Source of the DNA: Mytilus trossulus
Lineage: Eukaryota > Mollusca > Bivalvia > Mytilida > Mytilidae
Reading direction: 5' to 3'
Assembly: GCF_036588685.1 (NCBI RefSeq)
Contig: NC_086378.1
Span: 32,341,578 to 32,405,577 of the forward strand
Length of the DNA: 64,000 nucleotides
Under the pieces are notes generated by a model. The model had not been told where the DNA came from. It did not search any database and worked only from the letters and a program-made list of their open reading frames with translations. The translations under genes were made by a program, and so were the position numbers. Positions 13,026-23,800 of this stretch are shown here, piece by piece (the first letter of the stretch is position 1; each line of letters starts with the position of its first letter).

Positions 13026-13286
13026 ATGGTCAGTCCTATGATGAAAATAATTCAGATGTATATGAAATGTTTGATAAGTTATATTGACCCAGAGTACCTG
13101 GACGGAATTGTGAAAAATAAAGTACCTTTTCAATTTGCAATTCGTAAAATAACTGAACAGTGTGGCCTGGTAGAAGAGGCCGAAAATGAGGACTTGGTTC
13201 TCAAATTGATGTCAAATTTGCTAGTCTACGACTTCAGAAATGTAAAGATTGACCAAGTTTTTTTTATATCAGCTCAGAGTTCTTAA
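13026..13286 (+). CDS. Unrecognised 86-codon open frame inside the outer element
   Basis: The translation has ordinary amino-acid composition (mixed charged and hydrophobic, with KITEQCGLVEEAENEDLVLK in the middle), unlike the low-complexity frames around it. I recognise no family and no motif. It starts at an ATG and ends at TAA, with no obvious splice sites needed. It lies in the right interior of the 13.2-kb element, so it may be a transposon remnant or a captured exon piece. It could equally be chance. Confidence 0.2.
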   Translation: MVSPMMKIIQMYMKCLISYIDPEYLDGIVKNKVPFQFAIRKITEQCGLVEEAENEDLVLKLMSNLLVYDFRNVKIDQVFFISAQSS

Positions 13287-13289
13287 TTG

Positions 13290-15002
13290 GGACTTGGAGA
13301 TGAAAGAGCGCTTCAATTTGTGACACCTTACATGTTACTTTCTGATATATACACTGGTTTTGATGATTTAAAATAAATATCAGTAAACCTTCGTAATTCC
13401 TTTTAATAAAATCTTGTAAGCAATGAGTCGTATGAATACCCTGACTGAGATCAGATGTAACCATAATTTATAAGAGCCCTCACCACAAAAAAAAATGTTC
13501 GCGCCCCATAGTATTCACTCATTCTATCTGTTTGTTACACTTTCCTACGTCATGACGATAACCCAAGTTTGCTACGACTGATTGACATAAAACATTTACT
13601 CAACAATATACATAACCAGAAGAAGCCTCCCTTTTGCTGTTTGAAGCAATTTCGATTATTCATGACATAGTCCTTTTTCTTGGAGTCAATCACTCCGTCT
13701 GCTTTTCCATCCGTTCAATTGTCTGTCCATGTGTCAATAAAAAAAATATGGTACTTGCTTGTGTCTTCTGAAAATTAGTCAGCTTTATAAATGACTCCTT
13801 ATGGAGCTCAAGTTGGCATTTCTGCGAATTTGTACAGTGGTTGTCAAACTTTTGAATACATCAGTGAAGATATGCACTTCCCCTTTTCATTGCTTTTGGG
13901 TTCGTTTGGAAAAACGGGTAAATTAAAGTTGCTGTTAACTCTTATCAGCATTTAAAATTTGTTGTTAACTGTTTTTGCCAAAATCGAGGTGTTATTAACA
14001 TGTTAACGGACCCCCTGCCCCCATCTAATTATGCATTGGATAAAATGCTTTAGATAGAAAAACCATTTGCTCGACAGCATTTAAGAATAGATGTATGCAC
14101 ATTATATATTTTTCAAAAAGAAACTGACAAGAAAATTAATTTGAAATGCAATTCACGATTTGTTTCTCCTTACATTCGATGAAAACAAAGTATTTTCTTA
14201 ATTTTGTCTATCCGAATTCTCGATCCTCTGGTTCGATGGTTGTTTATTTTAAACAATATTTTATTCAAATAAATTGAATTGGATTGGGCAATAGGCATAG
14301 CCTATGTAAGCCCATGTCGTGTCTTCATCTCCATCTTATTTGTTGTTTTCATAAATTGTTTTATTACACTGTATATGAGTTAAGCCGTTAGTTTTCTTGT
14401 TGAGTCCTTCCACATTTTCTGTCGGTGCTTTTTATAGCCGACTATAACATGTATAAGGTACGAGTTTTCGTTGTTGAAGGCCGTACGATAGCATATAATC
14501 GCTTGCATACACTTTATTTTATCATGATGGATAGTTATCTTATTTGCTATCATACCACATCTCCACTGTTTTTATCTAAAAAAAAAAAAAAAAAGCTAGC
14601 ACCAAAAACAGATGAATGGACGGTTTATTTTATTGAATTTACACAATTTCAACCTAACAACAAATAAGACGACAGTCGTTAGTAGTATAACGATATATAA
14701 ATGTATTCAGGATAATATGGTTGAAAAAAAACTTTTGTACAAAATCGAAAAGCGGTACGCAACGAGGCCTTCTGCACTAAATTAACGGCATATATTTAAT
14801 AATATTTGATAAGTAAGACATTTTGTAATTCGTAAGCCTGTAAAGCTTTGATATCAACAAAATATCGTCACTTGATATTATCTAAACAGTGATTAATTTC
14901 CTCTTAAAATTATAACATATTGCAAGACGCCGTACAGGCAAAAATTGTTATTTTGCAATTCGCCGTACAACGTTCTGCAATTCGCCGTACAACAAACAAA
15001 CA
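13290..15002. other. Interior of the outer element, right side
   Basis: A plus-strand fragment of the second mussel repeat family (R2; landmarks GTTGAAGGCCGTACG and CATACCACATCTCC) lies at about 14360-14575, followed by a poly(A) run at 14579-14594. Near 14930-15000 there are repeated CGCCGTACA motifs next to the right inverted repeat. No gene is supported. Confidence 0.45.
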
Positions 15003-15393
15003 ATGTTTTTGTCCATATTCTTTAAAAAAACATGTTTTTGACAACAAATTTCAGTAGATATCATGCCACACTATAATAATCGAAAAACGTGTCTGGAAAA
15101 ATAATGAAAAACAGTTCAATATCTTGAGAATGGGGCGACAGAGGACGATCGACCTCGAAATTTTCCGGTACTAAGTGGAAAGTTTTGGAGTATTACACAA
15201 AATCTTGTATTAATTTTGTACTTATCGGCCTAATAATTTAAAGAATTATATATCAGAAAATCATATCTTAAGCGGCACCCTCATCAAATGAGTGGAAATG
15301 CTTTAAATTGAATGAATTCTTAACTTGTTTACTTTTTTTCTACTTCTCTCCGCTTCGTTAGTACCCAATTTCCGGTGGCGATGATACACAGTG
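15003..15393 (-). repeat. Right terminal inverted repeat of the 13.2-kb element
   Basis: Reverse-complement partner of 2145-2555, ending ATGATACACAGTG. The outer 45 bp are identical to the left tip apart from orientation. Confidence 0.85.
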
Positions 15394-15398
15394 AATTA

Positions 15399-15626
15399 GG
15401 AAAGGAAGGGGAACATGGGTTGTTTAACTACTGTATCATTAGCCTGTCAACACTAATGTTGTAAGTTCAAATTCCAAACGCGCTAGATGCTCTTAACTCG
15501 ACAGGATTATCAGTTTTCGGACCAGAATTCCGTGGTTCGATCTCTCGGGGAATAGCAAAAGCAAATCGTGATGAAAGGCGTTTAAGAAAATGTAACACTA
15601 AATCAAATCAAATCAAATCAAATAAA
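15399..15626 (+). mobile_element. Candidate tRNA-derived SINE
   Basis: A box-B-like GTTCAAATTCC lies at about 15463-15473, some 45 bp after a weak box-A-like stretch, and a second GGTTCGATCTC occurs at about 15534-15544. The 3' end is a short tandem AAATC array (about 15600-15622), a tail type seen in SINEs. It lies immediately outside the right AATTA duplication of the large element. Promoter boxes are imperfect, so the call is tentative. Confidence 0.4.
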
Positions 15627-16127
15627 GGCAACAGTAGTAATCCGCTGTTCAAAATTCAGAAATCGATTGAGAAAAATACAATCTGGGTTACAAACTAAAA
15701 CCGTCCGAGGAAAACACATCAAATATAAGAGGAGAACCACGACACAACAGAAACACAACACTAAAATGCAACACACACTGAAACGAAGTATAATATAACA
15801 TAGGCAATCAAAGGTTGACTGATATAGCGATATCACTTTCAAATTCGCCAACCCCTTTTTTGCATATGCATCAATATATATCAGACATTACATTAATTTT
15901 TTTTTGTGAAAAACTGAAAAAAAAACACAAACGCGCTCATTTACATAATAAGACATTTAAATACAATAAAACAATATATGTTTAAGAACATAGCTAAAAC
16001 AATTAAAAACAAAACGAGCCAGATCATGATAATAACACGATAGTAAAATTGTAAAAAAATAACGATCCAACTTGCCACTTTTTTTTTCATTTAAAATAAA
16101 AAATCATTTGATTCAGAATAAGAATCA

Positions 16128-16270
16128 GAAAAAGTGGTATAATTGCCGATGAGACAACTATCTACTACTAATGATCAAAGAACAATAATGTAAACAGCTA
16201 GCTATATGGTATTCAACAAGGAGCCACACCTATACCGTGTATATAAGGCCCCGGCATGAGCTCGAGTGAA
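16128..16270 (-). repeat. R2 mussel repeat fragment
   Basis: Contains TGGTATAATTGCCGATGAGACAACT, then AACAATAATGTAAACAGCTA and a CAACAAGGAGC segment. This is the reverse of the R2 family seen at 57480-57820. Another fragment lies at 17328-17405. Confidence 0.55.
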
Positions 16271-16748
16271 TGTGATGCACGTCTAAAGTCTGCAATTTAT
16301 AGATAATTTTTACTACAAAGATTAAAACTGACGGCATACGTATGCATTGATAATCGAAATAGCAGTTTTAATGTCAAGCCTGAGAAAAGATAAATAAGGA
16401 TATTGTTGGTGGAAAAAATCCACCGAGGCAATAAAATATTACAAATGGTAACACTGGGTTGTAGTTCTGGTCTAGTACTACTGTCGACTAATACTGAAAT
16501 AAAAATCTGATTACAACTCGAGATATCCAATGTCATATTTGTGAAAAATGGCAATTATTTAAGTATTACACAAAAAAAACCCAATTCTTGTAATTTAAAA
16601 CTGCATGAAGTTGTCAAACAATGTTAAAAATTAGAAAAAATAAAGAAAGACTTATACATAACATATTAATATTCAATTTTAAGTTTTATATTGACCGGAA
16701 TTCAAAAAGGTAGGGCGGGTTTTATAATTCGGGATTCACTTCTTTAAT

Positions 16749-17327
16749 TTGCTATAGGAGTAGGTCCAGTAAGAACCGATTTTGGCCTCAAATTTTAAGT
16801 TCATCTGACGAAAGATTTTGACAATTTTTTTAACACTTAAGTGTCTATTTCATCTGAATCAATTAGTTTATGTGAAAGATTTTAACTGATTAAGTCATTA
16901 AAAACGATCCGATTCAAGCTCAAATATGAAAAATCTACAAAATATGCCGGAAAATGTCACTTTTCAGATGGTTTTTGTCAAAAATAAAGGTGGCCGCATC
17001 CGTGTTCATCCACAACCTTTATATATGTTACGTATTATCATAAAATACAACTTACTTTTTCAATATTTAGGATGAACACGAATGCGGCCACTTTCTTTTT
17101 ACACGAAAACCGTCTAAAATTTAATTGAAATGTTATAATTGTGAAGATTTCAGTAATTTAGCATGACTTAATGGTGTTAGTACCCGATTTATGTGCATTG
17201 TATTGTCAAAAAACAGCCCATATTTATGAAGCAGAAGCATTCATAAATAACTAAAAGTTTAAGTTTTAACAATTTTGTAAAACTGTTATATTTTGGGGCC
17301 AAAACTGGACCTACTCCTTTATCGCAA
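16749..17327. mobile_element. ~580-bp inverted-repeat element (MITE/foldback-like)
   Basis: The left end TGCTATAGGAGTAGGTCCAG pairs with the right end near GGACCTACTCCTTTATCGCA. Nearer the centre, GGTGGCCGCATCCGTGTTCATCC (about 16990-17012) pairs with GGATGAACACGAATGCGGCC (17071-17090), leaving a ~60-bp loop. Pairing between tip and centre is patchy. No clear target duplication was seen. Confidence 0.55.
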
Positions 17328-17663
17328 TGATTAGATGTTGTATGATAATCAATGAGACAACTATCAAAATCAGAGACCAAACTACAAATATGCAGCTTTA
17401 GGTAACCCACTGGCTTCATTAATAACTGTATACATTATGGTTGTGATGCATAATTTCTATATAACTGACTAATATGCAGTGCAATACTAGATTGTGTAGG
17501 GTGTACGATAAGATACCAGACAATAGACGAAAACGCAGATCACGAAGCAACAACATACGTTACAAAGTTGCTGTTCAATATTCCAAAAATGCGAATCACA
17601 GTGCACGTGGTTTCTTTGAATTCCATAGAAAAATTGTAAAATTTCATTTCACTTAAAATGTCA

Positions 17664-17798
17664 AAATATAATGTTACGCTATCGTATTAATTCTACACGC
17701 TATTTCCAAATTAGAAATTATTTATCAATCCCTGATATAAGATATAACGAAGAACATGCATTAACGCAAAGACTATTCCTGGAAGCCTTAGAAGTAAA
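17664..17798 (+). promoter_or_regulatory. Conserved 5' leader block and probable 5' UTR exon of gene A
   Basis: The motif TTACGCTATCGTATTAATTCTACACGCTAT is shared almost exactly with 33638-33668 (gene B) and 50332-50361 (gene D). The block runs to a probable splice donor GTAAACAG near 17793; the equivalents are GTAAATAA in B and GTAAAAAG in D. Coding exon 1 begins right after a TTTTCAG acceptor, so this block probably holds the transcription start and an untranslated first exon. The transcript start itself cannot be placed. Confidence 0.5.
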
Positions 17799-17891
17799 CA
17801 GTTATATAATTATTCCTATGTTCTTTTGTTCATATGTTGTTATTTTGATTTGTTTTATTTGATTCTATTATATGATTTCTCTATTTTCAGA

Positions 17892-20800
17892 ATGTCTCCA
17901 TTCAGCTGTGCAACTGCAATTGTAGCCTTAATAGTCAGTACTTATGGCCATGATTGTAAAAAATACAACCTGACACCATCAGACCAATCTCTTATTGATA
18001 TGATGAAGCATTACCTGCATACCTCACGGAAAGCTGACTGTCCTTTAACACCTCTACAACAAGGTAAGACAAAAAGTAGAGAAATATACAAATCAAGGTA
18101 GCTAACAAAAAAGTATAACGAAAAGCCGAACTCCAAGGAACATTTTTCGTTTTTGATGCGTTTTGTTATTTGATTTTTCCATGTGATTTGGACTTTCCGA
18201 ATTGATTTTCCTCTACGTTCAGTACTTTTGTGATTTTACTCTCTACAGGAGGAGTCCAATAAAAATAAAATTACGGAACAAGTGAAAAACAACTGCTATA
18301 TCGATTAAACAGAGATTTGGAGAACTCCAAAAGGAGAAAACAAGCATGTGTCGACAAGATAAGACTTTCCTGTTATGTATCACCCATAGTACAAATTCAT
18401 ACTCAGTAAAAATGTCATAAATGGGAAAAAGACACAATTGATAAAGTTACAGATCAGACGAAAAGACCGCTCAAAAATAAAACATTCTTTCTATTGGATG
18501 TGATTATATAAAGAATTTTGTTTTTGTTAAATTATAGAAATGTTTTAAGAATAGAAACTTTTAATTTATTTGTGAAAAAGAGTATTCACGTGATCATATC
18601 CACACCAAAAGGTTCTTTACAAATTGAGCTTGCATTAAATCATAAATGTAAACGTTAGCCAGAGACAAACACGTTAAATGTAATGTATTATTTAGATGGA
18701 CTAATCTTCTCTAGTCATGCATCTTCAATACGCTTTCATACTGTTAATTAACGCTTAAATTTGTATATTTAAGATATTGGTGTGACATATGTAAGATGGG
18801 GAAAGAAAACTTGTCCTGAAAAGTCGGACATTGTGTATACTGGTATGTGTTTTCATTTTCATCATTATTTTTTACGTACATCAGAGAATTCTTACACATT
18901 GAATATATCGCAGGACGGTTTTACTTGCATTGCTTACTACAGTTTCCTTTCTTTTCATAAACATATAGTTCTGTACTTTTGAATTAATGTTTAACCCATA
19001 ATGTATTATAAGTTTTCTGTATTAACAATTAACAATTTCAACAAATGTAATATCGTATTCATCGGAAATTGTCTTTTGTTGTCTCAGCTAAATTTTAATA
19101 TCTAACATGCCTAGGGTCTGGAAAAGGTTGAAGTTGTTGGCAGAGAAATTGTAAAAAAAGAAAAGAATAGCTAATGCTTGTGAAACAATCTTAATATAAA
19201 AAAGAAGATGTGGTATGATTGCAAATTAAACACAGTTTTAAAGTCGAACTTAAAACCCTCTACTATATGCATGTTTATACATTGAAATTGGAATAATAAA
19301 ATTTGGTATTTGAAATAAGACAATCATCTTAAATGTCTTCAGGGCAGGTCGGAGGCAACTCTTATTCTAACAAAGGAGGAGGTTCCAACTGGCTCTGTTT
19401 ACCCAGTGATCCTGAAAATGGTAAAGCGCACTCCTATGCTAATGATGGACTATATGGTGCCGAGTACCAGATAAACTCCAGCAATAATCCATCCGGGGTT
19501 TCTGCAAATTTGTATGACAAAGAGGTTCCATGTTCTGTTTGCAGGCGGAAGGGGAAAGTTTCTGTTTTAATGATAGCAGGTAGTTTTGTTATGTATTTTG
19601 ATCATTATCCAAATAACATAAGAAATGTGTTCTAGATATGGTACTTAATCACATAAAATGTAACATTGTATTGTTGACTCTGAGGCTCAAAATGAACATG
19701 ACTTTGAATGCAAATTCTTCAAATATTGAATTGTTCTGAGTTACTGCAATGACAAAGTCGAGGTACACATATATATATATATATATATCAGTCTAAAAAT
19801 TTGAAAAACGGTACTGATATAAGATGTTATTCTACGAAAATGTTGTTATAAAATCGTGTTGACAAATATTTTGGCTCAATATATTGTTAAAACTTGTGAC
19901 ACTGAGGAAGGCCATTTGTTGAGCCGAAATATTTGTGTTAAAACTTGTGACACTGAGGAAGGCCATTTGTTGAATTTTCGTAGAATAACATCTTATATCA
20001 GTACCGTTTTGCAAATTTTTAAAGTGATATAATTTTTTCCTTACCTACATAGTATCGTCTATTTTAGACGATCCGGTACATAGTAAACTTGCTGGTTAGT
20101 CCTTTTTAGTAACAGATTTGTGATCGAATTCGCGTTTCTTTATCGTCAGAATAAGTTACGTAATCGACAAACTTATTTCAGAAGTGACATAATTTAATTT
20201 TCTTCATCGACAAAATATTTCATGTCCAACGTTTAAGTTTTCATTGTTTAAGTCGAAGTTTTTTTAACAGAGTAACACATTATTTATAATCAACCTCTGT
20301 CATTGGCATTTTCATTTTAACGGTAAAGGATCAAATAAGGGATCTCCGAAATTTCTATTTGTTACGAGGAAATCATTATTCAATCGAGAATAAGTCTTTG
20401 TTAATGACACATATAATGAAAAACAAAGCAGTTGAAATGATCAAATACTTTCGAACTGACTGAACCAAAAATTCAGAATCTAGAATGTGTGTTCTGTCAT
20501 AAACAATCATTATGGCTTCGTCGTGCGAATCGACGAGATTATGTTACATGTAACTGATCTTACCTGTAGAAACAGTTGGTGCGACCTCGATAAAATCTTT
20601 ATCAATTAAATCACTGGGGTAAAGCTGATGACCGTAACGGCATTCACGGTCATCCAAAGATGTAGGATGAAAAATTAGGTCAGTATTTTTATTGTCTGTT
20701 AAGGTGTTTCTACATCATTTTCTTTACAAAGCATACTTTGATACGATGTAAATTTATAAAAGATTCACACGGAAGTCACAAATCTCTACCGAGGACATGT

Positions 20801-23800
20801 ATAAAACGGGAATTTGGATTTGAAAAATTCGCTAGGATGACCGTAAATCGTAATCGAGATGACCGTAACAGGATTACCGATTCATAACAAGGCTGACCGT
20901 AATTGGTTAAAAGATGACCGTAAATTGTTAAGGATGACCGTAATTTATAAAGAATGACTAAATTTAAAAGGATTACCGTCAGTTGAAAGAAATATCCATA
21001 TTTGTATGCAATGTTTTTTGTTGAGTTTGTCGCAATAGGGGCTCGGTTAGTTTTTTTAAACTATTTGGCGTATTTTGAGTTGATATGAAAATGATAGTAA
21101 AGAGTATAATCGATGTTGTGAGTAGTTTTGATTTTAATGGACACTATAGACAATAGACACCTGCAAATAATAGGTGATTTTAACTGTGTAACTGAGTGGA
21201 CCGTATCAAATGAAACTCGTATGTCTGTTTATTTTGCTGTCTTCTGCATATTTAAAAAAAATGCAACTCAAAAACCAGGTTAGTTAGTTTTTTCTCTCTC
21301 AAATATAGACTTAATATAACTTTTACATATCTAAAGGTCCTGCTATGCTTTAAGGTTTATGTACCCTTCTGTTGTCATTTTTGTACGAATTTTTTAAACA
21401 TCAATTGTATCAAAACTACAGATTTAATAAATAATAGATACAGTCCATTTTAAACATATACTAGGGGAAAACTTGATGCAAAGCATTATTATTTACTGTT
21501 GCCTAGCATTTAATAGAAAAAGAGTACTTTGTGGCAAATAAACCAAGATTTTTATAGAAAATCCACAGCCTTTAATAAAGAGATTTTTGTTATAAAATTT
21601 GAAACATAGATTACTCACTTGCTTTTCTATGATGTGCTAGTTGGATTTTTTTTTACAGAAAGTTCAAACCAACCTGTAAATTTCAAAATACCTCTTGCTG
21701 AGTCACTAAAGTCGAAAGCACCCTAAAAAGTGTACTTGATTTGGTCCATGTTTTTATTTGTTCTAACCAATAACTACATTAATAAACTTGTTTTAAGGAA
21801 ATCAATGCTAGCACTGCATGCAATAATCCTATATCTATCGGTCATCAAATTGCCAAAGATAGAACAAGGAGTAATGCTGTGGATTTTCTATAAAATTTCC
21901 ATATGTTTAGCATTGAAGCAACACAAGGCCCTTGAAACGATATAATATAAATGGCTGTACATCCATTGCCTTTTTGACATTTTTAAAAAGCTGTATTTAT
22001 TATATAAAATTAATAGGAATCTCAGAAATAAAAAAAATATTTTGGCCTGTAGTTGGATGCTACATATGAAGAACCATGTATTTGATTTTTGTCCACCTTT
22101 ATGATAATGTTGTCTTATAAATACGTCTTACACCAACACGATTAATTATTTGATACAAAAAAGGTAATACAAATACGGATATTTCTTAGAAATGACGGTT
22201 ATACTATAAAAGTTACAGTCATCCTTTATAAATTACGGTCATCCTTTCGAAATTACGGTCATCATTTTACCAATCACGGTCATCCTTATTATATGTTACG
22301 GTCATCTTGAAAATATTTTAAAGATGATTAACGGTCATCTTAACGAATTTTTCAAATCTAATTTCCCGTTCTATACACGTTCCTCGGTAGAGATTTGTGA
22401 CTTCCGTGTGAATCTTTTATAAATTTACATCGTACCAATGTATGCTTTGTAAAGAAAATGATGTAGAAACACCTTAACAGATAATACAAATACTGACCTA
22501 ATTTTTCGTCTGACATCTTGGGATGACCGTGAATGCAGTTACGGTCATCAGCTTTACCCCAGTGTTAATATAAGCGATAAATATTCATGACTACAATGAT
22601 AATGAATTTATTGGAGTCACATCCACTGTTTCTACTGTAAACATTAACTAGTCGGTTAGTGCAATGAAGACACTTTAAAAAATTGAGATTGTTGGTTTAT
22701 TCTTCACACCTTCGAGGTATTAAAATTATTTCAGTGTTTATTTAAAGTTAAATTTATTTTCATATCTCTTCTGTTTAAAATTGTCGAAACTTCCGTTTAA
22801 GATTTCTGTTGTAAACTATATATTCTATAGTAAGGACCATTTTATAACAAATACCATTTTGTACAAGAATACTTTCTTTATAGAAGTATAGATCTGCTGG
22901 TTATAGATTTTTTTTTATAACTTTCATTATTGTGACGACGCGCTATAAAATTCAGATTAATTTATAAATGAAGTTGTATATAAATTTTTAGCCATAAACA
23001 CACATCTTTTAAACAGTTCGACGAGTGCGTCAATGTTACAGTAGTCTGTTTACTGTAAGTTACTAAGCTTGGCCCGATTCATCTTTCATTTATGGAAACT
23101 AATTCACCACATTCTGAGACATTCATTTTTATTTCACCATCAGACATGGAGCTACATTTGTAACAAAAGGAAAAGTCTCAAATTTGAGAAATTTGACATG
23201 ATATACTGAAACTTTCTTATAATCAATTAAACGACTGCTTTTCTTTGATATGTGATTTTTCATGGTCAAACTTTTTCATTGTTATCGGACATTTTGAGAT
23301 GTTTTATTGTAAAAAAAAATGTTTTTTTTAAAGAAATCAACATTCAAAATTTAGAACTTCATGAACATGTACAGGAAGCTGAATTATTGCACATCTATGT
23401 ACTTCGATCTGTGGCGTCCTTAAAATGTTCTGACCGTCCTAAGATTTAATGTACGGAAATGTTTCGGTAAATTAATTTCAAATCCGAATTGAATGTTTAT
23501 GACACACAACAAGAGAAACCAGAATCTCTTCATGACCAAACGTATGTACACGTTGGCGCGATTTAGAGCTTTTCAGAAGGAGTGAGATTCCACCCTTGTT
23601 GAAAGCCTTGTGGAGACCTTTATATTTTCAAATTCCCTCCGTTTTTCTCATCGATGGAGTGTGGTCTCTCTGTAAATTACACCATATCTTTTCATTTTCC
23701 TATTTACCGAAGGTTCCATGTGAAAACTTCCATTGGATCATATCAGTTAAACTAAATGTACAAAACAGGCTCAAGAAAAGGCGAAATTTCTTTTTCAAAC

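Larger units (their letters stand above)
2140..15398. mobile_element. Large terminal-inverted-repeat element (~13.2 kb) with 5-bp target duplication
   Basis: Element body is 2145-15393. The left end starts CACTGTGTATCATCGCCACC and the right end is its exact reverse complement. The inverted match continues for about 400 bp (2145-2555 against 15003-15393) at roughly 95% identity by eye. AATTA lies directly outside both ends (2140-2144 and 15394-15398), as expected for a 5-bp target-site duplication. The interior carries an unrelated 8.9-kb foldback insertion, so the original element was about 4.4 kb. No transposase was recognised, so it is probably non-autonomous. A 5-bp duplication and a CAC-starting terminus of CACTRTG type are known for the Transib/RAG superfamily; assignment to it here is only inference. 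An alternative is two inverted copies of one repeat that happen to share AATTA. Confidence 0.7.

Noticed and set aside
13026..13286. A confident host gene
   Set aside because: Single 86-codon frame inside a transposon, with no recognised motif and no supporting exons.
17474..17862. Two short frames (17474-17656, 17671-17862) upstream of gene A
   Set aside because: The second overlaps the conserved leader block, whose B and D equivalents are not open in that frame; the first has no family resemblance.
20830..22350. CRISPR-like array of short repeats
   Set aside because: The GATGACCGTAA units have irregular spacing, are mirrored within inverted ends, and the DNA is eukaryotic; they are transposon subrepeats.
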